A stretch of 64,000 bases of DNA. It comes from Paenibacillus sp. Root444D2. Lineage in GTDB: Bacteria; Bacillota; Bacilli; Paenibacillales; NBRC-103111. A program made the translations under genes and the position numbers. The notes beneath the pieces are model-generated. The model did no database searches and was not told the DNA's origin. It was given only the letters and a program-made list of their open reading frames with translations. This document shows, one piece after another, positions 17,791 to 26,521 of the stretch. The first letter of the stretch is position 1. Each line of letters begins with the position of its first letter. The stretch spans positions 526,287-590,286 of the forward strand of contig NZ_LMEO01000034.1 in NCBI RefSeq assembly GCF_001426375.1. The letters are read 5' to 3'.

Positions 17791-17815
17791 AGGATTTCAG
17801 TACACATCCTACGAT

Positions 17816-17881
17816 TACCGCGGCGTGCTGGCTCTATGGAAAGATTCTTCTCGCATATTAAAATGAAAGCACTCTATCCAT
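17816..17881 (+). mobile_element. Possible IS3-family transposase remnant
   Basis: The plus strand encodes RRAGSMERFFSHIKMKALYP and stops. This resembles the (M/I)ERFFSHLK block near the active site of IS3-type OrfB transposases. Only about 20 codons remain and no terminal inverted repeats were found, so the call is tentative. Confidence 0.35.
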
Positions 17882-17958
17882 AACACCGACCGCAGCGAAA
17901 AATAAGCAAGCTGCCTCTTGTTCAATTTAGGAAGCAGCTTACAGCTAGGATTTTATTA

Positions 17959-20112
17959 TTACTGTGCTAATTCTTTATTTTGAATATTAATATCGTTTGC
18001 TTTTAACTTTAATTTTGTAACTACGAAAATATTGTTGGAAATCGTATAGGCAGGTGCACCTGTTCCTGCGTCAATGGAGTGAATTCCATCTATATTTATA
18101 TTTGTTTTTATTGTACTATTTTTGAGTGTAAAGGATTTAACTTTTGCTGGTATGGTTGAGCCTCCAGGTGGGCCTATTTTAATAAATGGCTTACTTTTTA
18201 GTGTAAGATTATTAGCAGTGAAGGTGCTGTTTAGAAATGATAACTGTTTTGCTCCTTGTGCATATATTGCAGCTGCGTAACCAATATCTTTTGAAATCGT
18301 AAAGTTAGAATTGTTGAAATTGACATCTGGTTCTCCAAACAAACTATCTAGTGTGAATATCTTACTTAAAGCATTAAAAGAACATTTATTGAAAGTATAT
18401 TTGCCTGGTTGATTAAAAACCAACCCTACAGTTTCATTTGTTGCGGATGAAAAATTGCAATTATTATAAGTTCCAGCCGGGAATGCCGTTCCATTGTAAG
18501 CATTAAAATCTTGAACAATTAAGTTATCATATATATTTTTATCTGTTCCTTTGCCTGAAAGTGTCGAGAGTTTTGTTAATCCTTTAATTGTGATATTTGA
18601 GAGATGAACAGGATTTTGGCCAACATTCAAAGATCTGTAAGAAGTTGTGTCGGTGTTGGTAATTGTAATATTCTCTACTTTTGATCCGAATGGCTCAGTG
18701 TTGTTCAAATTTAAAGTGCTATTAACTAATGTCGCATTTGTGAATGTGTTACTTGTTGCAGTCAGATCAACTTGCGAGTTACTGAATTTGTTCTGATTTG
18801 CAGCTCCTGTTCCACCCATAGTAAAGTCAGCATTATTAAAAGTATTGTTTGAAATTGTTGTATTGGGGAATGACTTCCATATATAGAACCCCCTTTTACT
18901 TTCAAATAAATTATCAGTAATTAAAGCAGTGTCTCCATCAGCAAAAACGATATCTCCACCTGTATTATTGTAAAAGTGATTATTTTTTATAATAAGATTA
19001 TTATTGGGATAAAATCCTTGCGCTTCTGAGTCAATTCCGAATTGGGGAGCTGTCCCTTTGATATCATGAAATTTACTATTACTAATTTCGATTCCATCTA
19101 CTCCGACAATTGAAATTCCTTGCCTTCTATTGAATGCTGATTCTGAGTTTTTTATTATTACGTTTCTAGATACATCATTAGTAAAAAATTTAACGAAAAA
19201 ATGATTAAGATCATTAGAACTAAAAACAGGGTAAAAAGTATCAACGCCTACTGGGATTGGAACTAGGTCAAGTCCAAATCTGACTTGTTTAACTGAAGAC
19301 ATATATTTACCGTTACTATAATAATAAACATCATATTTATTACTAGTAACACCTAGTGGTTGCTCAAAAGTAAAGTATTTTCGTCCTTTTAATCTTGGGT
19401 TTGTAAAGTCTAGTGCTATCTTACTTCTTACTTTTGATGTGGACTTAATAAAGTTGCCGTTATTATCGATATCTCCATAAACGTAGCTTTTACCATCGAA
19501 GTTAGCTATTCCATAGTTAGAGCCACTAATTGTAATGCCATCTCCAGTGAAATCGACTGTTTTAACGCCATCTATCGTTAAATTGTAGGCACCCTCTGAG
19601 ATTATTCCAACACCGAATTCATGGGTTCCATAGCTACTAGATTGGTCTTTTCCACTGAAATTATGTGATTGTTTATCACCCTGATAAGTTCCACCTTTTA
19701 GAGTTACGTTATTTGCTCCATATCCAATGTAAATTGTATGATAACCCTCAAACCCATTCGTTTCCTTTTGAATAATCGTTGCTTCATCAAGTAAGAATGT
19801 CATATTGCTTACCATGTTTATTTGCGCTTGAGGATCATTTGGTTTATTTCCTTTACTAATTAAATATTTGCCAGTCGGCACTTTAAAGATTCGATATCCT
19901 TGACTATGAGCCCATTGCAATGCTTTGTTTATTCCATTTGTCGTTTCAATTGGATGTGTTCCGTCACTATAGATATTCCAGCGGGAAAGTTCTAAGTTGT
20001 AAGTTGTGGGCACTGCTGTTTGTGTTGTTTCTTCTAAGGGAGCGGCACCAACATGTAAAGATTGAAAAGAAAGTATGAAAAAAATTAGTATTCCGAATGC
20101 TTTCGTAGTCAT
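17959..20112 (-). CDS. Secreted right-handed beta-helix protein
   Basis: A 717-residue protein with an N-terminal signal peptide (TTKAFGILIFFILSFQSLHVGAAP). The mature part starts YNLELSRWNIYSDGTHPIET, the same entry motif as the protein at 13138, and continues with many Asn-rich beta-helix coils (NTFNNADF, NKFSNSQV, NTFTNATL). NRRQGISIVG and HDIKGTAPQFGIDSEA align with matching blocks of the paralogue. It should be exported and act on, or form part of, the extracellular matrix. The gene points away from the eps operon and the 500-base region upstream is shared with the eps promoter. No lyase active site could be assigned. Confidence 0.85.
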   Translation of the reverse strand: MTTKAFGILIFFILSFQSLHVGAAPLEETTQTAVPTTYNLELSRWNIYSDGTHPIETTNGINKALQWAHSQGYRIFKVPTGKYLISKGNKPNDPQAQINMVSNMTFLLDEATIIQKETNGFEGYHTIYIGYGANNVTLKGGTYQGDKQSHNFSGKDQSSSYGTHEFGVGIISEGAYNLTIDGVKTVDFTGDGITISGSNYGIANFDGKSYVYGDIDNNGNFIKSTSKVRSKIALDFTNPRLKGRKYFTFEQPLGVTSNKYDVYYYSNGKYMSSVKQVRFGLDLVPIPVGVDTFYPVFSSNDLNHFFVKFFTNDVSRNVIIKNSESAFNRRQGISIVGVDGIEISNSKFHDIKGTAPQFGIDSEAQGFYPNNNLIIKNNHFYNNTGGDIVFADGDTALITDNLFESKRGFYIWKSFPNTTISNNTFNNADFTMGGTGAANQNKFSNSQVDLTATSNTFTNATLVNSTLNLNNTEPFGSKVENITITNTDTTSYRSLNVGQNPVHLSNITIKGLTKLSTLSGKGTDKNIYDNLIVQDFNAYNGTAFPAGTYNNCNFSSATNETVGLVFNQPGKYTFNKCSFNALSKIFTLDSLFGEPDVNFNNSNFTISKDIGYAAAIYAQGAKQLSFLNSTFTANNLTLKSKPFIKIGPPGGSTIPAKVKSFTLKNSTIKTNINIDGIHSIDAGTGAPAYTISNNIFVVTKLKLKANDINIQNKELAQ

Positions 20113-20253
20113 TTTCTTACCATCCTTATGGAGTTATTTATATTCATGTAACATTGTACACTAAAAATAGGGAAATATATCGAAAGAAGTCATAAAATGG
20201 ATTAAAAAGATTGTTGATATTTTATTTCTTGAGGTTAGGAATATTAATTAGTG

Positions 20254-20282
20254 TTGACATGTTCTTTATAAAGAACTACAAT
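20254..20282 (+). promoter_or_regulatory. Main eps operon promoter with SinR-type operator filling the spacer
   Basis: TTGACA (20254-20259) and TACAAT (20277-20282) are 17 bases apart; the spacer is T plus the perfect palindrome GTTCTTTATAAAGAAC (20261-20276). It matches the promoter at 6606 base for base from TTGACAT through GAAC. It points at the epsC-like gene 350 bases downstream. Confidence 0.88.
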
Positions 20283-20330
20283 TAAATTAGCCATTTGGGA
20301 CCATAAAGTAGTATTTTTTTTACTCAAATT

Positions 20331-20416
20331 GTTCTTTATAAAGAATTATTATGTAAATAACGTTCTTTATAATAGGATTATCGCCAACCTTTACCGCTTC
20401 GTTCTTTATGAAGAAC
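20331..20416. promoter_or_regulatory. Cluster of three further SinR-type sites
   Basis: GTTCTTTATAAAGAAT (20331-20346), the half-site GTTCTTTATAATAGG (20362-20376) and GTTCTTTATGAAGAAC (20401-20416) lie downstream of the eps promoter. The first is followed by TATTAT at 20347, so it could belong to a second promoter whose -35 (TCAAAT) is poor. Multiple sites fit cooperative or looped repression. Confidence 0.78.
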
Positions 20417-20429
20417 AATAAATGGGTTC

Positions 20430-20560
20430 CAAAATTAGCTCCGGTGATGCCTCCTTATCGTTATCAATGGAAGCACTCGACCATGCTGTGGGTTGAATCG
20501 ACCTTAGACGCAAGTCGTCAAAAGTGTGGTGCGAGGAAGGGTTAGATGCCCTAGATTGTA
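20430..20560 (+). ncRNA. Structured eps leader RNA, candidate EAR/epsC element
   Basis: The leader between the SinR-type sites and the epsC-like gene folds into a closed multi-branch shape: CTCGACCA (20476-20483) pairs with TGGTGCGAG (20527-20535, one bulge), enclosing GGTT/GACC (20491-20503) and GAC-GCAA-GUC with a GNRA loop (20507-20516); GGG/CCC follows at 20540. Bacillales eps operons carry the EAR antitermination RNA next to epsC, and this position matches. I cannot verify the EAR consensus from memory, so family membership is inference. Confidence 0.5.
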
Positions 20561-20633
20561 TTAAAGGATTTAATTATATGGTCTTTCTCCAAAGGCCTTA
20601 TACTTAAGAACTTTAGTGAGAGGGTGGATTTAT

Positions 20634-22463
20634 TTGTCATACCGACAAAGGTTATCTCTATTAGTCTTCATAGACTCATTCATTGTATTAACGTCCATTT
20701 TTTTTAGCCGATTTTTATTGAGCGCAGATCTAAATGTCATAACGCTGCCTTTGGTCGTTAGTTCAATTTCGTTGCTCCTTAGCCATCATGTGTTTTCATT
20801 TGTGTATAAGCTTTATAAGAAAGCCTGGGAACATGCGAGCATCGGGGAATTGTTATTTATTGTAAAAGCGATTACGTTTTCTATTGTTACTGTGGCGTTC
20901 ATCCAACAAATCATTGTACAGGATATTTACTTCCGTTTACTCGCAGTTACATGGATGCTCCATATCATGCTGATAGGCGGATCACGTTTCTGTTGGCGAC
21001 TCCTTCGGAATCGTTATATCAATAAACAAGTGAATAAAAAACGTACTTTAATCGTTGGTGCCGGTTCGGCAGGGATGATGGTTGCCAGACAATTGATTAA
21101 AAATAATGACGCGGATCTAGAACCTATTGCATTTATTGATGATAACGCAAGAATGCATAACCTGGATATTCTGGGGATACCCGTTGTTGGTGGCGTTAAT
21201 CGCATAGAGATGACGGTAAAAGAGCTGCAAATCGACAATATTATTATTGCAATTCCTTCTCTAGGTAAAAAGGACCTCAACTTCATATTCCAAGAATGTG
21301 CGAAAACGACAGCCAAAACCCAAACATTGCCTAAGTTAGAGGATCTAGTAACGGGTAAGCTTTCAGTTAATCAATTCTTGGATGTTCAGGTGGAAGATTT
21401 ATTAGGTCGCGAACCGATAGAGCTCGATATTGAAAGTATTTCCGAATTTATCACGGGCAAAGTAGTACTGGTAACAGGTGCTGGAGGCTCGATCGGTTCG
21501 GAAATTTGTCGACAAGTCACGAAGTTTCATCCTCAGAAGCTGATTCTCTTAGGACATGGAGAGAACAGCATTTATTCGATCGAAATGGAATTAAAGGACA
21601 TTTGTGTACATACAGAGATTGAATTCATAACGGAAATTGCCGATATTCAGGATTCCTGGAAAATGATGTCGATCATGAATAGACATCGGCCTGATGTCGT
21701 CTATCATGCAGCTGCCCATAAACATGTACCGCTCATGGAGCGAAATCCGGAAGAAGCGTTAAAGAACAATGTCATCGGTACGATGAACGTTGCCAAAGCG
21801 GCCAGTAAGTTCGAAGTGGGTACATTCGTCATGATATCAACGGATAAAGCGGTGAACCCAACCAGCGTCATGGGGGCTACCAAAAGAATGGCTGAGATGA
21901 TTATTCAGGATATGGATAAAAACAGCAATACCAAATTCGTTGCCGTTCGGTTCGGTAATGTACTAGGAAGCAGGGGCAGTGTCATTCCCAGGTTTAAGCA
22001 TCAGATTGAAAAAGGTGGACCGGTTTCAGTCACTCACCCCGACATGATTCGCTACTTTATGACGATTCCCGAAGCATCTAGATTGGTCATCCAAGCCGGA
22101 GCATTAGCCAAAGGCGGAGAAATCTTTATCCTAGACATGGGAGAGCCTGTGAAAATCGTAGATCTGGCGAAAAACCTCATTAAGCTGTCCGGCAACTCGC
22201 TCGAAGAAATCGGCATTGAATTTACCGGAATGAGACCGGGTGAGAAGCTTTATGAAGAGCTGCTGAAAGCCGACGAAATCGACGAACAGCAAGTATATCC
22301 CAAAATTTATATCGGTAAAACGGCGGATCTTTACGTGGAAGAAATCAAAGAGATGATTTCCGTTTACGCCTCTCTTGATAAAGAAAGTTTAAGGGAATAT
22401 CTTGTGAATTTAGGAAACAGTAATATCATTGCGTTGCCGAAGAAACTAGTCTCAATTGGCTAA
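20634..22463 (+). CDS. epsC: EpsC-like nucleotide-sugar epimerase/dehydratase (membrane)
   Basis: The TTG at 20634 is preferred to GTG 20616 because GAGAGGGTGG ends 7 bases before it and family members start with a short SYRQR-type lead. The product (609 aa) has four N-terminal membrane helices (about residues 5-115), a CoA-binding-like Rossmann domain (TLIVGAGSAGMMVAR) and a C-terminal extended SDR domain with VLVTGAGGSIGSE and a polar catalytic triad region (MISTDKAV, MGATKR). Enzymes of this class are UDP-GlcNAc 4,6-dehydratases or C4 epimerases that feed EPS assembly. It is the first gene of the 20.6-33.4 kb operon and sits behind the leader RNA, like B. subtilis epsC. Confidence 0.9.
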   Translation: MSYRQRLSLLVFIDSFIVLTSIFFSRFLLSADLNVITLPLVVSSISLLLSHHVFSFVYKLYKKAWEHASIGELLFIVKAITFSIVTVAFIQQIIVQDIYFRLLAVTWMLHIMLIGGSRFCWRLLRNRYINKQVNKKRTLIVGAGSAGMMVARQLIKNNDADLEPIAFIDDNARMHNLDILGIPVVGGVNRIEMTVKELQIDNIIIAIPSLGKKDLNFIFQECAKTTAKTQTLPKLEDLVTGKLSVNQFLDVQVEDLLGREPIELDIESISEFITGKVVLVTGAGGSIGSEICRQVTKFHPQKLILLGHGENSIYSIEMELKDICVHTEIEFITEIADIQDSWKMMSIMNRHRPDVVYHAAAHKHVPLMERNPEEALKNNVIGTMNVAKAASKFEVGTFVMISTDKAVNPTSVMGATKRMAEMIIQDMDKNSNTKFVAVRFGNVLGSRGSVIPRFKHQIEKGGPVSVTHPDMIRYFMTIPEASRLVIQAGALAKGGEIFILDMGEPVKIVDLAKNLIKLSGNSLEEIGIEFTGMRPGEKLYEELLKADEIDEQQVYPKIYIGKTADLYVEEIKEMISVYASLDKESLREYLVNLGNSNIIALPKKLVSIG

Positions 22464-22478
22464 AAGGAGAAGACATCC

Positions 22479-23354
22479 ATGAAAGTAAGAAAAGCTATTA
22501 TTCCGGCCGCTGGTCTGGGAACAAGATTCCTACCTGCAACCAAGGCAATGCCCAAAGAAATGCTGCCCATTGTTGATAAACCAACTATTCAATATATCGT
22601 CGAAGAAGCAATTGAGTCGGGTATTGAAGATATTATTATCGTGACAGGAAAAGGGAAAAGGGCTATTGAGGATCATTTCGATAATTCCTTTGAACTTGAG
22701 CAAAATTTATTGGAAAAGCAAAAGTTTGACCTATTAACTGAAGTCCAGAAGTCTTCTAAAGTAGAAATTCATTATATTCGCCAGAAGGAACCAAATGGTC
22801 TGGGACATGCCATTTGGTGTGCACGTAAGTTCATTGGGGAGGAACCCTTCGCAGTGCTGTTAGGTGATGATATTGTTCGGGCGGATACGCCTTGTCTGAA
22901 GCAGATGATAGATCAATATGAATCTCGCTATGCTTCCATCATTGGTGTGAAGCACGTGTCCGATGAAGAAGTGTCTAGGTATGGAATTGTTGACGGTAAT
23001 GAAATTGAGAAAAGTTTATATAGCATCAATCATCTAGTGGAAAAGCCTAGGAAAGAGGAAGCGCCGTCGAATCTTGCGATTATGGGCCGCTATATCCTGA
23101 CACCAAGGATTTTCGACATTCTCAATAATCAAAAGCCGGGAGCCGGTGGTGAAATTCAACTTACCGATGCCATTGCAGAATTGAATCGACTTGAGTCGGT
23201 ATATGCTTATGAATTTGAAGGCACGCGATTCGATGTGGGCGATAAGTTAGGTTTCATACAAACAACAATTGATTACGCGCTGCAGCGTGAGGAGTTAAGA
23301 TACGAATTACTCAAATACCTTTCTTCCACCTTGGAGAGAGAATTAATTAAGTAG
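22479..23354 (+). CDS. gtaB: UTP-glucose-1-phosphate uridylyltransferase
   Basis: A 291-residue protein with KAIIPAAGLGTRFLPATKAM near the N-terminus, then PKEMLPIVDKPTIQYIVEEA, the GalU/GtaB nucleotide-binding signature, and GEIQLTDAI and FDVGDKLG later. It makes UDP-glucose from UTP and glucose 1-phosphate for the EPS and for the GalE encoded downstream. Length equals that of typical GtaB. Fifteen bases separate it from epsC, with AAAGGAGA as ribosome site. A separate housekeeping copy may exist elsewhere. Confidence 0.95.
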   Translation: MKVRKAIIPAAGLGTRFLPATKAMPKEMLPIVDKPTIQYIVEEAIESGIEDIIIVTGKGKRAIEDHFDNSFELEQNLLEKQKFDLLTEVQKSSKVEIHYIRQKEPNGLGHAIWCARKFIGEEPFAVLLGDDIVRADTPCLKQMIDQYESRYASIIGVKHVSDEEVSRYGIVDGNEIEKSLYSINHLVEKPRKEEAPSNLAIMGRYILTPRIFDILNNQKPGAGGEIQLTDAIAELNRLESVYAYEFEGTRFDVGDKLGFIQTTIDYALQREELRYELLKYLSSTLERELIK

Positions 23355-23363
23355 GGGATGCAG

Positions 23364-24518
23364 ATGCCTAAGAAAGTGCTGTTATGTGCCACGGTTGATT
23401 ATCACTTTAAAGCTTTTCATGTGCCATATATGAAATGGTTTAAAGAGCAGGGTTGGGAGGTCCATGTTGCCGCTAACGGGAATATGGACCTTCCTTATGT
23501 CGACGAGAAGTTTAACGTTCCGATCCAAAGGTCGCCTTTTAATCGAACCAACATAAAGGCATATGCGGAACTAAAGTCAATTATTGACGAAAATAAATAT
23601 GATATCATACACTGCCATACCCCGATGGGGGGCGTACTGGCTCGTATAGCAGCAAGAAATGTACGGAGAAACGTGACTAAGGTCATATACACCGCTCATG
23701 GTTTTCATTTTTACCAAGGAGCACCCGTGCTTAATTGGTTGGTGTACTATCCCCTTGAGAAATTTCTTTCTTATTTTACGGATTGCTTGATTACCATTAA
23801 TGAGGAAGACTACCAGCTAGCCGTATATCGACGATTTAGAGCAAGTCGAATTGAGTATGTGCATGGCGTAGGCGTGGATACAGAACGCTTCAGACCTATC
23901 CAAGAATCGCAAAAGCGTGAATTGAAACAAACAATCGGTTATCAAGCGGACGATATTCTCCTGTTCTATGCGGCTGAATTTAATCAGAACAAGAATCAAC
24001 AATTGCTCTTACAAGCTCTAGCTTCGGTCAAAGACGACGTTCCTAATGCCAAGCTCCTACTTGCTGGTGAGGGCCTTCTGAAAGAACAATGTCAAGAGCT
24101 AGCCAAGGAGATCGGTATTGCGGATCGGGTTGATTTCCTGGGCTTTCGTAATGACATTGATCGCTTATTGCCGATGTGTGATATTGCCGTTGCATCCAGT
24201 CTTCGTGAGGGGTTGCCTGTGAATATCATGGAAGCTATGGCGTGTGGACTTCCCATTATTGCTAGTGAGAACAGAGGTCATAGAGAACTGGTTCAGAATG
24301 ACCATAATGGTTGGCTTACAGCGCCTAATGATCAAGCTGCAATGGCAGAGAAGATCAAGCTGTTAGCTCAAAATAAGGAATTAAGGGTGAAGATGGGCAT
24401 GTTGGGCAGAGAAATGGTTGAAAGAAAATACGCCACCCAGCAGGTATTAAATGAGAAGAGTACGATATATTCTCTATATATGGGCGAAAAGGTGGAGGGC
24501 ATGTGGGCGATCCAATAA
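23364..24518 (+). CDS. epsD: EpsD-like glycosyltransferase (GT4)
   Basis: The second ATG (23364) is chosen because TAGGGG directly abuts ATG 23358. The product opens KKVLLCATVDYHFKAFHVPY and continues MKWFKEQGWEVHVAANG, the EpsD/CapM-type start. It includes THTPMGG-like IIHCHTPMGGVLAR and the C-terminal block DIAVASSLREGLPVNIMEAMACGLP with the Glu residues of retaining GT4 enzymes. It probably adds an early sugar to the lipid-linked repeat. The following gene starts 16 bases before its stop, so translation is coupled. The sugar specificity cannot be read from sequence. Confidence 0.88.
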   Translation: MPKKVLLCATVDYHFKAFHVPYMKWFKEQGWEVHVAANGNMDLPYVDEKFNVPIQRSPFNRTNIKAYAELKSIIDENKYDIIHCHTPMGGVLARIAARNVRRNVTKVIYTAHGFHFYQGAPVLNWLVYYPLEKFLSYFTDCLITINEEDYQLAVYRRFRASRIEYVHGVGVDTERFRPIQESQKRELKQTIGYQADDILLFYAAEFNQNKNQQLLLQALASVKDDVPNAKLLLAGEGLLKEQCQELAKEIGIADRVDFLGFRNDIDRLLPMCDIAVASSLREGLPVNIMEAMACGLPIIASENRGHRELVQNDHNGWLTAPNDQAAMAEKIKLLAQNKELRVKMGMLGREMVERKYATQQVLNEKSTIYSLYMGEKVEGMWAIQ

Positions 24519-25612
24519 GAATTCTACACGTTGTAGTCAACATGAATCGAGGTGGAGCGGAAACACTCCTCATGAATTTATATCGCAATATGGATCGTTC
24601 CAAGGTTCAATTCGACTTTCTAACCAGTAAAGCGGGAGCTTATGATGCCGAGATTATGGAGATGGGTGGAACCATTCACAGAATTCCCTATATATCGGAA
24701 ATTGGTCATACCAAATATATTCAAGCTTTGGATCAATTTTTTATTACATATCCCAATTATAAAATTGTGCACGCCCATATGGACAAAATGAGTGGATTCG
24801 TATTGCGTTCCGCTAAAAAAGCGGGAGCACCTATACGGATTGCGCACAGTCATAACACGAGCAGTGAGGGCGGTATTGCCGCCAAAATATATAAGTGGGT
24901 TGCCGGAACTTTTATAACGTCCTGTGCAACTCATTTTTTGGCATGTTCGAATAAAGCAGGTCAATGGTTATTTGCAAACAAGGGAAATAAAGTTGTGATT
25001 TTGAAGAATGGGATTGAGAGTGATAAATTTGCATTCTCACCTGAGGCCAGGGAGCAAGTGAGGAGGGAGCTGAAGCTTCCTTCAGCGTGCTATGTTGTCG
25101 GGCATGTGGGGAGATTCGCTCATCAGAAGAATCATTCCTTCCTCATTGATATTTTTGCGCAATTAAACCGTGAACAGCCGGATACGCTGCTTGTTTTGGC
25201 AGGGGATGGACCGCTGCGTCCAGAGATTGAGAAGAAAGTGAATGCTTTGCAGCTGCAAAATAAGGTGAAGTTTCTTGGCGTAAGAAGTGACATTACGAGA
25301 CTGCTTCAAGCTTTTGATATGTTCGTATTTCCATCCTTACATGAAGGACTGCCCGTTACGCTAATAGAGGCGCAGGGCGCTGGATTACCTTGTCTCATTT
25401 CGGATGAAATTACCCAAGAAGTGGATATGGGCATCCATTTGGTAGAGCGGTTATCGTTGAGTGACAAATTGCTTTGGGTAGATCGAATGAAGAGTGTAAT
25501 TGTAAGGAATTTGCCGAGGCAGATCCCCGCTTTATCCTTATCGAACAAGGGTTACGATATTAAGAACACAGCGGCGTGGACAGAGGGTTTTTATTTAGGT
25601 ATATCGAGGTGA
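24503..25612 (+). CDS. epsF: EpsF-like glycosyltransferase (GT4)
   Basis: GTG 24503, behind GGTGGAGGG, overlaps the end of the EpsD-like gene. The 369-residue product starts RILHVVVNMNRGGAETLLMNLYRNMD, diagnostic of EpsF-type GT4 enzymes, with YVVGHVGRFAHQKNHSFLI and FDMFVFPSLHEGLPVTLIEAQGAGLP in the C-terminal domain. It should transfer a sugar to the growing repeat unit at the membrane. Order epsC, epsD, epsF parallels Bacillus eps operons, with gtaB inserted. Confidence 0.9.
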   Translation: MGDPIRILHVVVNMNRGGAETLLMNLYRNMDRSKVQFDFLTSKAGAYDAEIMEMGGTIHRIPYISEIGHTKYIQALDQFFITYPNYKIVHAHMDKMSGFVLRSAKKAGAPIRIAHSHNTSSEGGIAAKIYKWVAGTFITSCATHFLACSNKAGQWLFANKGNKVVILKNGIESDKFAFSPEAREQVRRELKLPSACYVVGHVGRFAHQKNHSFLIDIFAQLNREQPDTLLVLAGDGPLRPEIEKKVNALQLQNKVKFLGVRSDITRLLQAFDMFVFPSLHEGLPVTLIEAQGAGLPCLISDEITQEVDMGIHLVERLSLSDKLLWVDRMKSVIVRNLPRQIPALSLSNKGYDIKNTAAWTEGFYLGISR

Positions 25613-26500
25613 ATGATGAAGAAGCTTACTGTATTTACACCGACTTATAATAGAGCATATTGTCTTCACGTTTGTTACGAGAGTCTGAAGCGGCAAACAT
25701 CCAGAGATTTCATTTGGTTAATTATAGATGATGGCTCTACGGACGATACGGGGGAATTGATAGCGAACTGGATGGCAGAGAATGAAATCGAAATCCGTTA
25801 TCATCGGCAGGACAATCAAGGTATGCATGGAGCTCATAATACGGCTTACAAGCTAATTGATACAGAGTTGAATGTATGTATTGACTCTGACGACTATATG
25901 CCGGATGGCGCTGTGGAACAAATAAACTCCTTTTGGGAGATGCACGGTAGCGAAGATGTGAGTGGCATCATCGGTCTTGATGCTTTTACAGATGGCCGCA
26001 TTGTCGGCTCAAGGCTGCCAGAAGATCTCAAGAGTTCCACACTTTTTGAGTTGTATAGTAAACATCGTGTGACCGGTGATAAGAAGCTGGTTTATCGAAC
26101 GGCATTAACCAGACAGTATCCTTATCCTATTTTCGAAAATGAAAAGTATGTTGGTTTAGCTTATAAGTACTACATGCTGGACCAGCAGTATGAAATGCTG
26201 CTCATGAATGAAGTGCTTTGCTGCGTGGAATATTTACCGGATGGTTCCTCGATGAACATGCTTAAACAATACCGCAAGAATCCGAACGGCTTTGCCTTTT
26301 ACCGTAAGGAGCTTATGAAACTGCCCTTTGCCAGCTTACTCTTTAAATTCAGGCAATCGATCCACTATGTGTCCAGCAGCATGACATCTGGTAATCGAAG
26401 GTTTATGCGGGAAACACCTGCCAAAATCATTACTCTTTTCGCAATTCCACTTGGGGTCATGCTTTATTGGTATGTGAATAGGAAAACAAGAATCTCTTAG
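25613..26500 (+). CDS. Family 2 (GT-A) glycosyltransferase
   Basis: A 295-residue protein beginning KKLTVFTPTYNRAYCLHVCYESLKRQT, then FIWLIIDDGSTDDT and LNVCIDSDDYMPDGAV, the nucleotide-binding and DxD-like (DSDD) motifs of GT2 enzymes. A basic, partly hydrophobic C-terminal helix (ITLFAIPLGVMLYWYVNRK) suggests membrane association. It starts directly after the EpsF-like stop; of two adjacent ATGs, the second (25616) is better spaced from GAGGTG. It likely extends the repeat unit. Confidence 0.88.
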   Translation: MMKKLTVFTPTYNRAYCLHVCYESLKRQTSRDFIWLIIDDGSTDDTGELIANWMAENEIEIRYHRQDNQGMHGAHNTAYKLIDTELNVCIDSDDYMPDGAVEQINSFWEMHGSEDVSGIIGLDAFTDGRIVGSRLPEDLKSSTLFELYSKHRVTGDKKLVYRTALTRQYPYPIFENEKYVGLAYKYYMLDQQYEMLLMNEVLCCVEYLPDGSSMNMLKQYRKNPNGFAFYRKELMKLPFASLLFKFRQSIHYVSSSMTSGNRRFMRETPAKIITLFAIPLGVMLYWYVNRKTRIS

Positions 26501-26521
26501 GTGCTCGAAAGGAAATCAACT

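Noticed and set aside
20143..20157. GATACA-type operator at the promoter of the secreted beta-helix gene
   Set aside because: The sequence TGTAACATTGTACA is palindromic but half-site order and spacing differ from GATACA-n3-TGTAAC.
20430..20560. c-di-GMP or other classical riboswitch in the eps leader
   Set aside because: I see none of the conserved c-di-GMP riboswitch core sequence; an EAR-type element fits position better.
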